From Pinirhizobacter sp036499745 (GTDB taxonomy: Bacteria; Pseudomonadota; Gammaproteobacteria; Xanthomonadales; Rhodanobacteraceae): DNA of 64,000 bases. The translations under genes and the position numbers were made by a program. Positions 55,639 to 64,000 of the stretch are shown here, in pieces. Location: assembly GCF_036499745.1 (NCBI RefSeq), contig NZ_DASYDG010000033.1, forward strand, positions 1-64,000. The letters are read 5' to 3'. Under the pieces are notes generated by a model. It did not search any database, had not been told where the DNA came from, and saw nothing but the letters and a program-made list of their open reading frames with translations. The stretch's first letter is position 1. Each line of letters starts with the position of its first letter.

Positions 55639-56628
55639 CTAGAGCGCCCTCATCACCTGCGCCGCCAGTTCAAACGACTTAAGCCGCGCAGCATGGTCGA
55701 AGATCTGCGCCGTCAGCATCACCTCATCGGCGCCGGTGGTGGCGATGAAATCCTTCAGCTTCGCGCGCACGGTATCGGCCGAACCCACCGCCGCGTACTG
55801 CATGGTGTGTTCCAGCCCACGCTTCTCCATCTCCGTCCAACGGCCGTCCATGGTGTCCACGGGAGGTTGCAGCTGGCCGGGAGTGCCGCGCCGCAAGTTC
55901 AGGAACTGCTGCTGCAACGAAGTGAAGAGGTACCGGGCTTCGTCATCGGTGTCGGCGACGAAAGCGTTCACGCCCACCATCGCGTAGGGTTTGTCCAACT
56001 GCGCGGACGGACGAAACAATGTGCGATACACCTGCAGCGCCTGCATCAATGCATCGGGTGCAAAATGCGATGCGAAGGCGAACGGCAGGCCCAGCTCCGC
56101 CGCCAGGCGCGCACTGAACAGGCTCGATCCCAGCAGCCACAGGGGAATATTCGAATCCTGCCCGGGCACCGCGCGGACGCGCTGCAATGGGTGCGGTTCG
56201 CCCAGGAACTGCTGCAGTTCGGCGACGTCTTCGGGAAACCGCTCGTCGCTGGCTCCCAATTCCCGGCGCAGGGCGCGCGCGGTGAGTTGGTCGCTACCGG
56301 GCGCGCGGCCCAGTCCAAGGTCGATGCGGCCGGGGAACAGCGCTTCGAGGGTGCCGAACTGCTCGGCGATCACCAAAGGCGCGTGGTTGGGAAGCATCAC
56401 GCCCCCGGAACCCACGCGGATGGTCGAGGTGGCCGCAGCGACGTGGGCGATCACAATCGAGGTGGCCGCACTGGCAATGCCAGACATATTGTGGTGTTCG
56501 GCAAGCCAGAAGCGCTTGTAGCCCCAGGCTTCCGCATGCACCGCCAGGTCGCGGCTGTTGTTCAGGGCGTCGCTGGCGCTGCCGCCCTTGACGATGGGGG
56601 AGAGGTCGAGAACGGAATAGGAAGTCAT
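55639..56628 (-). CDS. Luciferase-like (LLM) flavin-dependent oxidoreductase, MsnO8 group
   Basis: 329 residues; TIM-barrel bacterial-luciferase fold with YKRFWLAEHHNMSGIAS and VGSGGVMLPNHAPLVIAEQ. Uses FMNH2 or F420-like flavin. Substrate unknown; such enzymes hydroxylate or cleave small molecules. Convergent with the galactose operon. Confidence 0.93.
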   Translation of the reverse strand: MTSYSVLDLSPIVKGGSASDALNNSRDLAVHAEAWGYKRFWLAEHHNMSGIASAATSIVIAHVAAATSTIRVGSGGVMLPNHAPLVIAEQFGTLEALFPGRIDLGLGRAPGSDQLTARALRRELGASDERFPEDVAELQQFLGEPHPLQRVRAVPGQDSNIPLWLLGSSLFSARLAAELGLPFAFASHFAPDALMQALQVYRTLFRPSAQLDKPYAMVGVNAFVADTDDEARYLFTSLQQQFLNLRRGTPGQLQPPVDTMDGRWTEMEKRGLEHTMQYAAVGSADTVRAKLKDFIATTGADEVMLTAQIFDHAARLKSFELAAQVMRAL

Positions 56629-56646
56629 GCTCCGTCAGATGGCGGC

Positions 56647-56658
56647 ATGCCCGGGCAT
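56647..56658. promoter_or_regulatory. Palindrome between LLM gene and the unknown membrane-anchored gene
   Basis: ATGCCCGGGCAT is a perfect 12-base palindrome in the 37-base gap before the LLM oxidoreductase start. It could be a regulator site or just a processing hairpin. Confidence 0.35.
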
Positions 56659-56665
56659 TGCAAGA

Positions 56666-58012
56666 TCAGGAGGCAGGAACCGGCAGTGGCACCGTGGTCA
56701 CACGCTCGCCGTCGACCGGCGCATAAAGGTCCATCACCAGGCTGATGCCGTCGGGGCCCGCCTTGATCGGCCGCGAACCTGGCGGATTCACGCTTGCCGG
56801 CCGCGCGGCCACGCGGGCGGCAAGGGTGCGGTAATCGCCCTTCAGGGTGCGCAGCCACAGTGCGGTGCCGAACATGCGCAAGGTGGCGGCGTAATCCCGG
56901 TTGCGCCGCAGGTACGGCACGAAATTCGGCACGCCGGCCACGGCCAGGTCCACACCCTGGACATTGCCGATCCGGTCGATGAAATCTGGGGTGGGCCGGG
57001 GCTGGATGGCATCGTCCAGATGGGCATCGGCCAGTTCCGCCGCCCGCACGTCGGCCTTGCATGCGGCCACGAATGCAGGTGCTGCCAGCCGGCGGGTCTG
57101 GTCGCGGCTGAGCAGCCACGAGGCGCCGCCCGCGCCATGCTCCACCACCGGGAAATTCTCCACGCTGCCAAAGCTGCCGCGCCACTGGGCACGGGAAACC
57201 TCGCAGAAATCTACGTCGGCATCCACCGGCGGCGCGAACGCCGCGGCGCAGATAGCGGGCACCGGCGCGTCATCGGGCATCTGCGCCAGCATGTCCATGG
57301 CCAGGCCCCCGGCTTCGATCGCCCAGCGTGCCGTGATCATCGAGCCGAGCGCATCGTTGCCACCCACATGCAGGCGGCGCATGGTCAGCGCGCTGGTGCA
57401 GGCCTGGGCCAGGCCTTCCTGCTGCCGGCCCTCGACGAAATCCGAAGCCGCCGCCGTGAGCCAGAGCGCCTGCACGTCGCCGATATCCGGACCGGGCGCC
57501 GCCGTGACCGGCGGCATGTCGTTCCAGAGGTAATCCATGCCGGCCAGGCCGGCGATGGCGGCCAGACGGTCGGCATGGCGGGTCAGCGCCAGGCGCGTGG
57601 CCTCCGGATGGGTGCGCACCTGCGCCAGGCACTGGGAGACAGGACGGCAGATCGCCGCGCGGTCGTCGTCGGTAAGCTTGGGCAGGGCGGCGTAATGGTT
57701 CTCGGCCCACTTTCTGAACGGCGGCACGGGTGTGCCTGCACGTACCGCAACAGCGCGGTCGCGCAACTGGGCGAGGTCCTGGGCATAGGCCGCCTCGCGC
57801 TCGCCTGCTGGAATGATGTAATCGAGCAACCACAGGGCGTGCCAGGCGTTCTTCGCCGGCAACGGGGTGGAGTCCACGCGCAGCAGTTCCAGCGCATCAC
57901 GCTCGGCAGCGCTGGGCGCGCGAAAGCGGCCCCATGCAGCCAGGCCCAGTGCCAGCAACAGAAGCAAGAACACCGCGCCAGCGATGCGCCTGGCCAACCC
58001 CATCGATCCCAT
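56666..58012 (-). CDS. Hypothetical membrane-anchored periplasmic protein
   Basis: 448 residues, with one N-terminal signal/anchor helix (GAVFLLLLLALGLAAW) and a large helical periplasmic part containing several Cys residues. It resembles uncharacterised xanthomonad proteins but holds no catalytic motif I can name. AGGGGG lies immediately before ATG 58012 and nine bases before ATG 58003; the latter may be the real start. Same strand as the LLM gene, 37 bases upstream of it, so possibly an operon. Confidence 0.8.
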   Translation of the reverse strand: MGSMGLARRIAGAVFLLLLLALGLAAWGRFRAPSAAERDALELLRVDSTPLPAKNAWHALWLLDYIIPAGEREAAYAQDLAQLRDRAVAVRAGTPVPPFRKWAENHYAALPKLTDDDRAAICRPVSQCLAQVRTHPEATRLALTRHADRLAAIAGLAGMDYLWNDMPPVTAAPGPDIGDVQALWLTAAASDFVEGRQQEGLAQACTSALTMRRLHVGGNDALGSMITARWAIEAGGLAMDMLAQMPDDAPVPAICAAAFAPPVDADVDFCEVSRAQWRGSFGSVENFPVVEHGAGGASWLLSRDQTRRLAAPAFVAACKADVRAAELADAHLDDAIQPRPTPDFIDRIGNVQGVDLAVAGVPNFVPYLRRNRDYAATLRMFGTALWLRTLKGDYRTLAARVAARPASVNPPGSRPIKAGPDGISLVMDLYAPVDGERVTTVPLPVPAS

Positions 58013-58214
58013 CCCCCTGCTTCGCCACGGTCAGCGTGGCCGGATAGTACCGGTATCGGCCGGGGATTCAACTAGTTGAGTGGGAAACCTGTGCGGGTGG
58101 ATGAACGGCCCGGGTAAAAGCCTTGGGCTTTATTCCGCTTCGGCGAAGGGAAAGGGGGAGGCAAATTGCCCCCACCCTTCGGCCAACGGAGCGCGGCTGC
58201 GAGACTTTAGGTTC
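58013..58214. terminator. Gap with two hairpins between the RM operon and the core gene
   Basis: Reading leftward from hsdM, a nested inverted repeat (CGAAGGG 58144-58150 with CCCTTCG 58175-58181, and GGGGG/CCCCC inside) is followed by a stem AAAGCC/GGCTTT (58117-58131) ending in TTTT. The pair forms a plausible terminator for the R-S-RhuM-M operon. No tRNA or direct repeat marking an island end was found. Confidence 0.55.
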
Positions 58215-59690
58215 CTACTCAGCTGATCCGCTTGATACCGGAAGCGCGGCGGCGACCTCGCGAAACGACAGCAACGCAGCTTCCAGGTGATCAATGATCT
58301 CCTGAGCCAAAACATCTGGGGGTGGCAGATCGTCGAGGTTGTCCAGGCTGTCATCCTTCAGCCAGAAGATGTCCAGGCTCGCTTTATCGCGCGCTACCAG
58401 CGTCTTGTAGTTGAAGTACTTGAAGCGCTCGGTTTCCTTGCGCTTATGCCGGTTAGTCGGGTTGTAACAGGCGATGAAGTCCTGCAGGTCTTCCGCCTTC
58501 AGCGTCTTCGTCTTCAGGGTGAAATGCTTATTCGTACGAAGGTCGTAGATCCACACGCCTTTGGTCTGGACCTTGCCAACCTTGGGTTTTGCATCGAAGA
58601 ACAGTACGTTCGCCTTCACACCCTGCGCGTAGAAAATGCCTGTGGGCAGCCGCAGCAGGGTATGCACGTCACACGTTTCCAGTAGCTTGCGGCGAATCTT
58701 CTCGCCAGCGCCGCCCTCGAAAAGCACGTTGTCGGGAAGCACCACGGCCGCCTGGCCGGTTGTTTTGAGCATCGACACGATGTGCTGCAGGAAGTTGAGC
58801 TGCTTGTTCGAGGTGGTCTGCCAGAAGTCCTGGCGCTCATAGGTCAGCGCGTCGCGGTCTTCCTGGCCGTCCTCGTTGGTGATGGTCATGCTGCTCTTCT
58901 TGCCGAAGGGCGGGTTGGCCAGCACGTAATCGAACTTTTGCTTCGACTCTGAGATCAGGGCATCGGAACGATCCACCGTCGGCTCGCCATCGAGGTCGCC
59001 GACGTTGTGCAGAAATAGATTCATCAGGCACAAGCGACGAGTCGCGGCGACAATCTCGTTTCCGAAGAACGCTTTGTGGCGTAAGAACTCCTTCTTTCTT
59101 TTGTCGAGTTGACTCCCGGGCCGCGTGAGCCATTCGTAGGCACCGAGAAAGAAACCGCCGGTGCCGCAGGCCGGGTCGGCAATGGTCTTCATCGGTTCCG
59201 GCTGCACGCACTCGACCATGGCCTGGATCAGTACGCGCGGAGTAAAGTATTGGCCGGCACCGCTCTTGGTGTCCTCGGCGTTCTTATGCAGCAGGCCTTC
59301 GTACAGATCGCCCTTGGTGTCGGCATCGAGGCTGATCCAGTCTTCGGCATCGATCATTTGCACCAGCCGCGCGAGTTTAGCCGGGTCTTGAATCTTGTTC
59401 TGAGCCTTGAAGAAGATCGCGCCGAGCATGCCAGGTTCCTCGCCCAGCCGGTGCAACACTTTCAGATAGTGCGCTTCCAACGGCTCGCCGACCTTGCGTC
59501 GCAGGCTCGCCCAATCGCAGCTCTTGGGAACGTGGGTCTCGCGGTTATAAGGGGGCAGCGAATACTCGTGCGCCATCTTCAGGAACAGCAGGTAGGTCAG
59601 CTGTTCTAGATAGTCGCCATAGCCGACGCCGTCATCGCGAAGGGTGTGACAGAAGTTCCAGATTTTCTGGACAAGGGCGGTGCTGTTCAT
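58215..59690 (-). CDS. hsdM: Type I restriction-modification methyltransferase subunit
   Basis: 491 residues. N-terminal HsdM_N helical domain, SAM-binding motif ADPACGTGGF (171-180), catalytic NPPFG (259-263) for N6-adenine methylation. It methylates host targets with HsdS and is needed for cleavage with HsdR. Two bases separate its start from the RhuM stop. Coding bias is less GC3-rich than the galactose operon, consistent with transfer. Confidence 0.96.
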   Translation of the reverse strand: MNSTALVQKIWNFCHTLRDDGVGYGDYLEQLTYLLFLKMAHEYSLPPYNRETHVPKSCDWASLRRKVGEPLEAHYLKVLHRLGEEPGMLGAIFFKAQNKIQDPAKLARLVQMIDAEDWISLDADTKGDLYEGLLHKNAEDTKSGAGQYFTPRVLIQAMVECVQPEPMKTIADPACGTGGFFLGAYEWLTRPGSQLDKRKKEFLRHKAFFGNEIVAATRRLCLMNLFLHNVGDLDGEPTVDRSDALISESKQKFDYVLANPPFGKKSSMTITNEDGQEDRDALTYERQDFWQTTSNKQLNFLQHIVSMLKTTGQAAVVLPDNVLFEGGAGEKIRRKLLETCDVHTLLRLPTGIFYAQGVKANVLFFDAKPKVGKVQTKGVWIYDLRTNKHFTLKTKTLKAEDLQDFIACYNPTNRHKRKETERFKYFNYKTLVARDKASLDIFWLKDDSLDNLDDLPPPDVLAQEIIDHLEAALLSFREVAAALPVSSGSAE

Positions 59691-59692
59691 CG

Positions 59693-60733
59693 TTATGGCT
59701 TGCCCATATTCTTGGAGGATGTCAGCCGTGTGGCTTGCGCCTGCAACTGAGTCAATTCTTCGTCGGCCTCGTGCTCGGAGGCCTGCAACTCGATGGCGCG
59801 GCGACGGCCATCAAAGTCGGCGTAGCGCTCGCCGATAGTGGCTTCCATCCGTTCCCGCGAGATCCGCCCGGAACCGATGAGCAATGAGCGTTCGTTAAAG
59901 CTGAGGAAACGATCTGTTTGCGCGACCCAGTCGATCATGCGGGTCTCGATGCGTCGCATCGCGCGGTCCTCGGCAAAATCCAGGAACATGGTGACCAACC
60001 GATCGAGCTGGTCGAGTTCTTCGTCATCAAGGTAATTTTTGGATATAACTGCATCGGACTTGCGGACTTGATCTCCGGCCCAGGTAGTCAACGCCATGTT
60101 GGCTGCGTCAGGATTTGCACGCTCCACGATCAGCTCTGCAGCGGTTCGGCCGGTAACCGCAAACACTAGTTTGTTTTGGATGGTGGCGAAGAAGGTTTTG
60201 GCCGTGGGCACAGTGCCGTCGTAGTCGCTGCTACTGGTTTTGAATAGGTCACGTAACCTTTGGTAGAAGCGCTTTTCCGAACTACGGATATCGCGTATGC
60301 GGCGCAGCAATTCATCGAAGTAGTCGGCGCGCTCGGCATCCTTCAAGCGCTGGTCGTTCAGCACGAAGCCCTTAACCAAATATTCGGCAAGCGTGGAGCC
60401 CGCCCAGCGCCGAAACTGGCTGCCACGTGGAGAGCGCACGCGGAAACCGACCGCCAGGATCATGTCCAACCGATAAAGCTGAACAGGTCGACTAACGCGC
60501 CGGCTACCCTCGATTTGAACTGTCAAGGAATCCTTGACAGTTGCCTCTGTTGACAACTCGCCCTCTTCGAGAATGTTGCGGATGTGCAGGCTCACGTTCT
60601 GCTTGGTGGTGTCGAAGAGGTCGGTCATCTCACCCTGGGTGAGCCAGACCGTGCCGCCGGCGGCGCGTAGGTGGACGTCGGTTCGTCCGTCCTCAGTGCG
60701 GTAGAGGATCAGTTCGCCATTGCTCTCGTTCAT
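59693..60733 (-). CDS. RhuM-family (virulence RhuM-like) protein inside RM operon
   Basis: 346 residues. The N-terminal part has the conserved DNA-binding-like pattern VWLTQGEMTDLFDTTKQNVS then LHIRNILEEGEL; the rest is helical with a long coiled coil near the end (EATIGERYADF, EHEADEELTQLQAQ). RhuM was named in Salmonella SPI-3; its activity is unknown, and homologues recur in type I RM loci. The start overlaps the hsdS stop by four bases, so it is fully built into this operon. A role in control of restriction or a linked defence is inference. Confidence 0.9.
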   Translation of the reverse strand: MNESNGELILYRTEDGRTDVHLRAAGGTVWLTQGEMTDLFDTTKQNVSLHIRNILEEGELSTEATVKDSLTVQIEGSRRVSRPVQLYRLDMILAVGFRVRSPRGSQFRRWAGSTLAEYLVKGFVLNDQRLKDAERADYFDELLRRIRDIRSSEKRFYQRLRDLFKTSSSDYDGTVPTAKTFFATIQNKLVFAVTGRTAAELIVERANPDAANMALTTWAGDQVRKSDAVISKNYLDDEELDQLDRLVTMFLDFAEDRAMRRIETRMIDWVAQTDRFLSFNERSLLIGSGRISRERMEATIGERYADFDGRRRAIELQASEHEADEELTQLQAQATRLTSSKNMGKP

Positions 60734-62268
60734 GCGCGCTCCTTCTTCTGGCGAGCATTCTTTGTTTTTGGTTTCTCGGCGACCGCGACACGCGCTCCGC
60801 GGATCCGATCCAGCAGTACGCTGGCAGGTTCGTCACTTGGTTCCTGTGGCACTAGTTGACCGGCGAAGGCGGCCCTTAGGATGTTCTTACGTTGGGCGGA
60901 AGCCTGCCTGATTCCAAGCGCTGCGGCCTCGTCTTGATCACGGACACTGGATAGCGAATCTGACAGTCTTTCGACCAGCAGGAGTTGCTCGTGCATCGGC
61001 GGAATTGGTACCGGAAGACGCTCAAGGATCTCGAGATTTATGTTTTTCTGGGCCGTTGCGGGAGCCTCATCCTCTAGCTTCTGCTGCGCTGTGCGGATGT
61101 AGTACTCGACGTATTCCACCGACACTGCATCACTCGCTGGAAGAAAGCCTACGACGCTATCGGGAAAGCAGGCCTCCACCGCAAGCAATGCCGTCTTACC
61201 GATGTTTGCGGCGATCGTTATACAGAGGGTCTTCGTTGGCCACAACCGACTTTGCGCGAGCCCGGCCTCGCTATAGGTGATGGATGCTTTGCGAACGAAG
61301 GTGTCCGAATCCCGAATGTCCCCAGTTTGCACAAAGGGGTAAGGGCCGCCGTACAAATGCGGGGCGTTTCTTGGCCGATGCTTGGAACGACCGCGGTCAA
61401 GCCATCCGATTTGGGACAGGGTGGCCCATACCCATCCTTCTGGAAGCTCGGAAAAGTCGGTGGTGTCGAGAGATATCGGCTCAGGGTATTTATTCCGCCA
61501 ATCTCCCGGAGGAGTCTTGCCTTGTTCAATAAACTTAGCAAGTTGTTTTGCCTCCCAGTGTGCGCGACGATCGGTGAGAATGCTTTGCAGCAGGTCGGTG
61601 CCGATTTCCCTCGGTCTTCTGTTCGCGATGCGGGCCATACGCCAGTCGGCGGTCAGTGCGCCTTCCATCGCCGCCTTCAGTAGTGATTGGCGATACTGCT
61701 CAAGCTTACGCTGCAACACCTTCAACTCAGTCACGCCAGCATCGAGGTCGGAGAACAGCTCTTCGAGCTTCTTGACGATTCGGTATTGCTCGCTCTTAGG
61801 CGGCAACATGAATTTGTAGTTGGAGATGTCTCTAGGACGAACTGCTGGATAAAGCGCCCCTTGAACAAGGCTCGACATTGTGTCGATGAAGTGGTCCGTC
61901 TGAACGAGGTAGTAAAGGAACTTCGGCTCGACCCAACGTGTACGCAGAACATGAAATCCGGTTGAAGCAACGAGTTGCGATTCCGAGCAAGGGACCATTG
62001 CCACTGCGTTCAAGTTTGGTCGCGTCATCGACACCAATACGTCGCCGGGAGCAACGATCTGCCTAGCTCGGCTAGGAGCCTCGTCGAGCTCGAGGAGCCT
62101 CTGTTCGCGCAAGGCTTTTGCCTCACGGTCAATGCTGCCGATGTCCAGATAGACAAAAGCCCTAGTCGGCCCAGTTTGCGCAACATGGCCCTCAACGACC
62201 TCGGCGAGCGTGGTCAGTGCGTAGCCCGGTGCAATCAACTCAGCAGACCGGTCGTGCTTCGAAATCAA
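60730..62268 (-). CDS. hsdS: Type I restriction-modification specificity subunit
   Basis: 512 residues, normal length. Two target-recognition domains, each followed by a conserved helical spacer: central (about 158-206: QYRIVKKLEELFSDLDAG) and C-terminal (about 438-490: MHEQLLLVERLSDSLSSV). It sets the bipartite DNA target. The start overlaps hsdR by four bases. The first TRD seems intact. Confidence 0.95.
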   Translation of the reverse strand: MISKHDRSAELIAPGYALTTLAEVVEGHVAQTGPTRAFVYLDIGSIDREAKALREQRLLELDEAPSRARQIVAPGDVLVSMTRPNLNAVAMVPCSESQLVASTGFHVLRTRWVEPKFLYYLVQTDHFIDTMSSLVQGALYPAVRPRDISNYKFMLPPKSEQYRIVKKLEELFSDLDAGVTELKVLQRKLEQYRQSLLKAAMEGALTADWRMARIANRRPREIGTDLLQSILTDRRAHWEAKQLAKFIEQGKTPPGDWRNKYPEPISLDTTDFSELPEGWVWATLSQIGWLDRGRSKHRPRNAPHLYGGPYPFVQTGDIRDSDTFVRKASITYSEAGLAQSRLWPTKTLCITIAANIGKTALLAVEACFPDSVVGFLPASDAVSVEYVEYYIRTAQQKLEDEAPATAQKNINLEILERLPVPIPPMHEQLLLVERLSDSLSSVRDQDEAAALGIRQASAQRKNILRAAFAGQLVPQEPSDEPASVLLDRIRGARVAVAEKPKTKNARQKKERA

Positions 62269-64000
62269 GCGACTAACTCCTCGTTCATTTCTGTCAGCAG
62301 TTCATCGAACTGCTCGCCAAATACTTGCCATACTTTCTGCAGTCCACCCTTGTCGGCTAGCTGCGCATAGTCGAAATCTTCGCGACTGATCGAACAACTA
62401 GATGCGACGTGATCCTTCATCAAACGTAGCCACTCGGTTTGTTCCAGAGTAAACGCCGTGGCGCGCTGCGCATTATGGCGGAATATCCACTCCTGGAAAC
62501 GCTTGTCGACACTGTCAGCGAACGGGCGTAGTTCTTCGTCGAGGCCCAATGCGAAGCGCACGAGTGCGATCAGGTCGGTGAGCTGGCGGCGGATTTCGGC
62601 GCCTTTGACCTTGCCGGCCTGGACACGTGCGTAGGCCGACCACAGCCGCTCAGTGGTGAGCATCAGCGGTGGCCGAGACAGTACGTCGTGCAGATCCTCA
62701 ATCATGGCGAAGGTGAGCAGCCGACGCCGGTAGGGCTGCTGGTAGAAGAAATCCAGCGCGGTGATCTCGTCGCGGTGTACGCGCAAATAATCGGCGAATA
62801 CCTGAATGGTGGCCGTGGCCTGCGCCTCTGCCTGTGCGCTGAATCCGGTCGAGACCACTTGGTCAATGTTGATGTGATCGATGAGCTGTTCGTGCTCGCG
62901 GCGGGCGGAGTCGATCAGATCGCGCAGCTTGGGATCGTCGAACGGTTGACAAGCCGCGGCAACTCGGCGACGACGTGCGGCGTCCAATTCGTCGGCCGCG
63001 AGGACGTCCTCGCTGGACGTGATGCCGGCGGCATTGGCGGTATCCAGCGCATCGGCCACGATCCGATCGGGATCCAGCGCTATAATCAGGTTACGCGCGA
63101 GATCATTGAGGCTGCGGCCATCTGCAACCTGTTTGATCCGGGTCAAAGCCTTATCGTCTAGCTGCTTGGCCAATCGCACCAGACGGTTGCCGAGCGTGAG
63201 TACCGTGTCGTCATCGCGGCTACCAATCGCAACACCCTTGAGCAGATTGTTCAGCGAGACGGCAGGCATTTTTTCCAAGGGTCGGCTTTCGGTTTTCAGC
63301 GATTTTTCCACCCCGACGGCGTCGATCAAAACGAAGTGTGTCTTAGCGCTGTCGGCGCTACTGCTGACCTTCTTCAACGATTCCGCATCAAGGCTTCGCA
63401 CGCCGCGGCCTTTCATCTGCTCGTAATAGCCCTTACTGCGCACATCGCGCATGAACAGCAGCACTTCCAGTGGCTTCACATCTGTACCGGTAGCAATCAT
63501 GTCGACCGTGACGGCGATACGCGGGTGGTACTCGTTGCGAAAGTTGGACAGGATGCTGTCCGGGTCTTCCTCGGCCTTGTAGGTCACCTTCTTGCAGAAT
63601 GCATTGCCTTCATCGTAGACCTCACGCACGGTGCGAATAATGTCATCCGCGTGGCTGTCGGTTTTGGCGAAGATAAGGGTCTTGGGCACTTCAGCGCGAT
63701 TAGGATAAATGCGAGTTTCCACCGCCGTTTTCATCGCTTGTATCACCTGGCGGATCTGGCTGGGGTTGACCACCGATCGATCGAGGTCAGTTCTGCTGTA
63801 GGTCGTGTCTTCCTCGGTCTGAGCCCAGCGCTTCTTGCGAGTCTGACGGTCGCGGTGATCGATCCATTCTTTGGCCTTCAGCTCGGCACCGGCGCGGGTG
63901 ATCTCAGTTTCGATCTCGTAGACGTCATAGCCCACGTTGACGCCGTCAACCACCGACTGTTCGTAGCTGTACTCAGCAACCACATTTTCGTTGAAGAAAC
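62265..64000 (-). CDS. hsdR: Type I restriction endonuclease/translocase subunit, 5' part missing at window edge
   Basis: The frame stays open to the right edge, with FNENVVAEYSYEQSVVDG just inside; this is internal sequence, so the gene begins outside. The visible ~578 residues hold the second helicase domain: PKTLIFAKTDSHADDI, the ATP/translocase segment VTVDMIATGTDVKPL and the arginine finger region QMKGRGVRS. A helical C-terminal HsdM-binding part (SWIRY-like region to EELVA) follows. The nuclease and DEAD-box parts lie beyond 64000. It is the first gene of the operon in transcription order. Confidence 0.95.
   Translation of the reverse strand, partial: FFNENVVAEYSYEQSVVDGVNVGYDVYEIETEITRAGAELKAKEWIDHRDRQTRKKRWAQTEEDTTYSRTDLDRSVVNPSQIRQVIQAMKTAVETRIYPNRAEVPKTLIFAKTDSHADDIIRTVREVYDEGNAFCKKVTYKAEEDPDSILSNFRNEYHPRIAVTVDMIATGTDVKPLEVLLFMRDVRSKGYYEQMKGRGVRSLDAESLKKVSSSADSAKTHFVLIDAVGVEKSLKTESRPLEKMPAVSLNNLLKGVAIGSRDDDTVLTLGNRLVRLAKQLDDKALTRIKQVADGRSLNDLARNLIIALDPDRIVADALDTANAAGITSSEDVLAADELDAARRRRVAAACQPFDDPKLRDLIDSARREHEQLIDHINIDQVVSTGFSAQAEAQATATIQVFADYLRVHRDEITALDFFYQQPYRRRLLTFAMIEDLHDVLSRPPLMLTTERLWSAYARVQAGKVKGAEIRRQLTDLIALVRFALGLDEELRPFADSVDKRFQEWIFRHNAQRATAFTLEQTEWLRLMKDHVASSCSISREDFDYAQLADKGGLQKVWQVFGEQFDELLTEMNEELVA

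Noticed and set aside
1..64000. CRISPR arrays, tRNA/rRNA genes, insertion sequences
   Set aside because: No regularly spaced repeats, cloverleaf or transposase motifs were found on either strand by reading.

Overview
The window is GC-rich throughout most of its length and packed with short-gap operons. Gene content suggests a free-living or plant/soil-associated gammaproteobacterium of the Xanthomonadales, probably a Luteibacter/Dyella-like member of the Rhodanobacteraceae. This placement is inferred from protein style and gene content, because no rRNA or marker gene is present. I saw no tRNA, rRNA, insertion sequence or CRISPR array.

Positions 1-19171 (all on the minus strand) hold one surface-secretion locus. 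Read in transcription order it contains a small exported protein, a barrel-less STN/TonB-like signalling protein, an ECF sigma factor, a FecR-type anti-sigma factor, an outer-membrane TpsB transporter, an unusual ExbB with a DUF2341/LamG-like periplasmic head, ExbD, TonB, a putative porin, a periplasmic coiled-coil protein, a small unknown protein, and a giant filamentous-haemagglutinin-like TpsA that runs off the left edge. The layout recalls the PUMA3 (VreA-VreI-VreR) and PdtA/PdtB-ExbB2-ExbD2 loci of Pseudomonas aeruginosa, here fused into one block. It suggests two-partner secretion coupled to a dedicated proton-motive-force motor and cell-surface signalling.

Positions 19295-37394 are rich in carbohydrate enzymes: a secreted GH32 fructanase, a penicillin-binding-type serine hydrolase, a 2.9-thousand-residue cyclic beta-1,2-glucan synthase (NdvB type), and a secreted six-hairpin glycosidase. 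Between the last two lie DinB, lipocalin, DUF2878 and methyltransferase genes. Two decayed genes (19295-19489 and 23189-23394) lie here.

Positions 37403-48162 hold a MocR-type regulator divergent from an AhpD-like protein, a small lipoprotein, a glutathione S-transferase divergent from a TonB-dependent receptor, and a YehZYXW-type osmoprotectant ABC importer whose first gene seems to start at a non-canonical ATC. An exported alpha/beta hydrolase faces the importer.

Positions 48253-55616 form a compact D-galactose/D-galactonate operon (regulator, kinase, aldolase, dehydratase, SDR, lactonase, sugar permease, second SDR). A perfect palindromic operator overlaps its promoter region. Together these genes would import galactose and oxidise it by the non-phosphorylative (De Ley-Doudoroff) route to pyruvate and glyceraldehyde 3-phosphate.

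Positions 55639-58012 carry a flavin-dependent oxidoreductase and a conserved-looking unknown protein. Positions 58215-64000 carry a type I restriction-modification operon (R-S-RhuM-M in transcription order), less GC-biased in codon choice than its neighbours and probably acquired horizontally. HsdR runs off the right edge.
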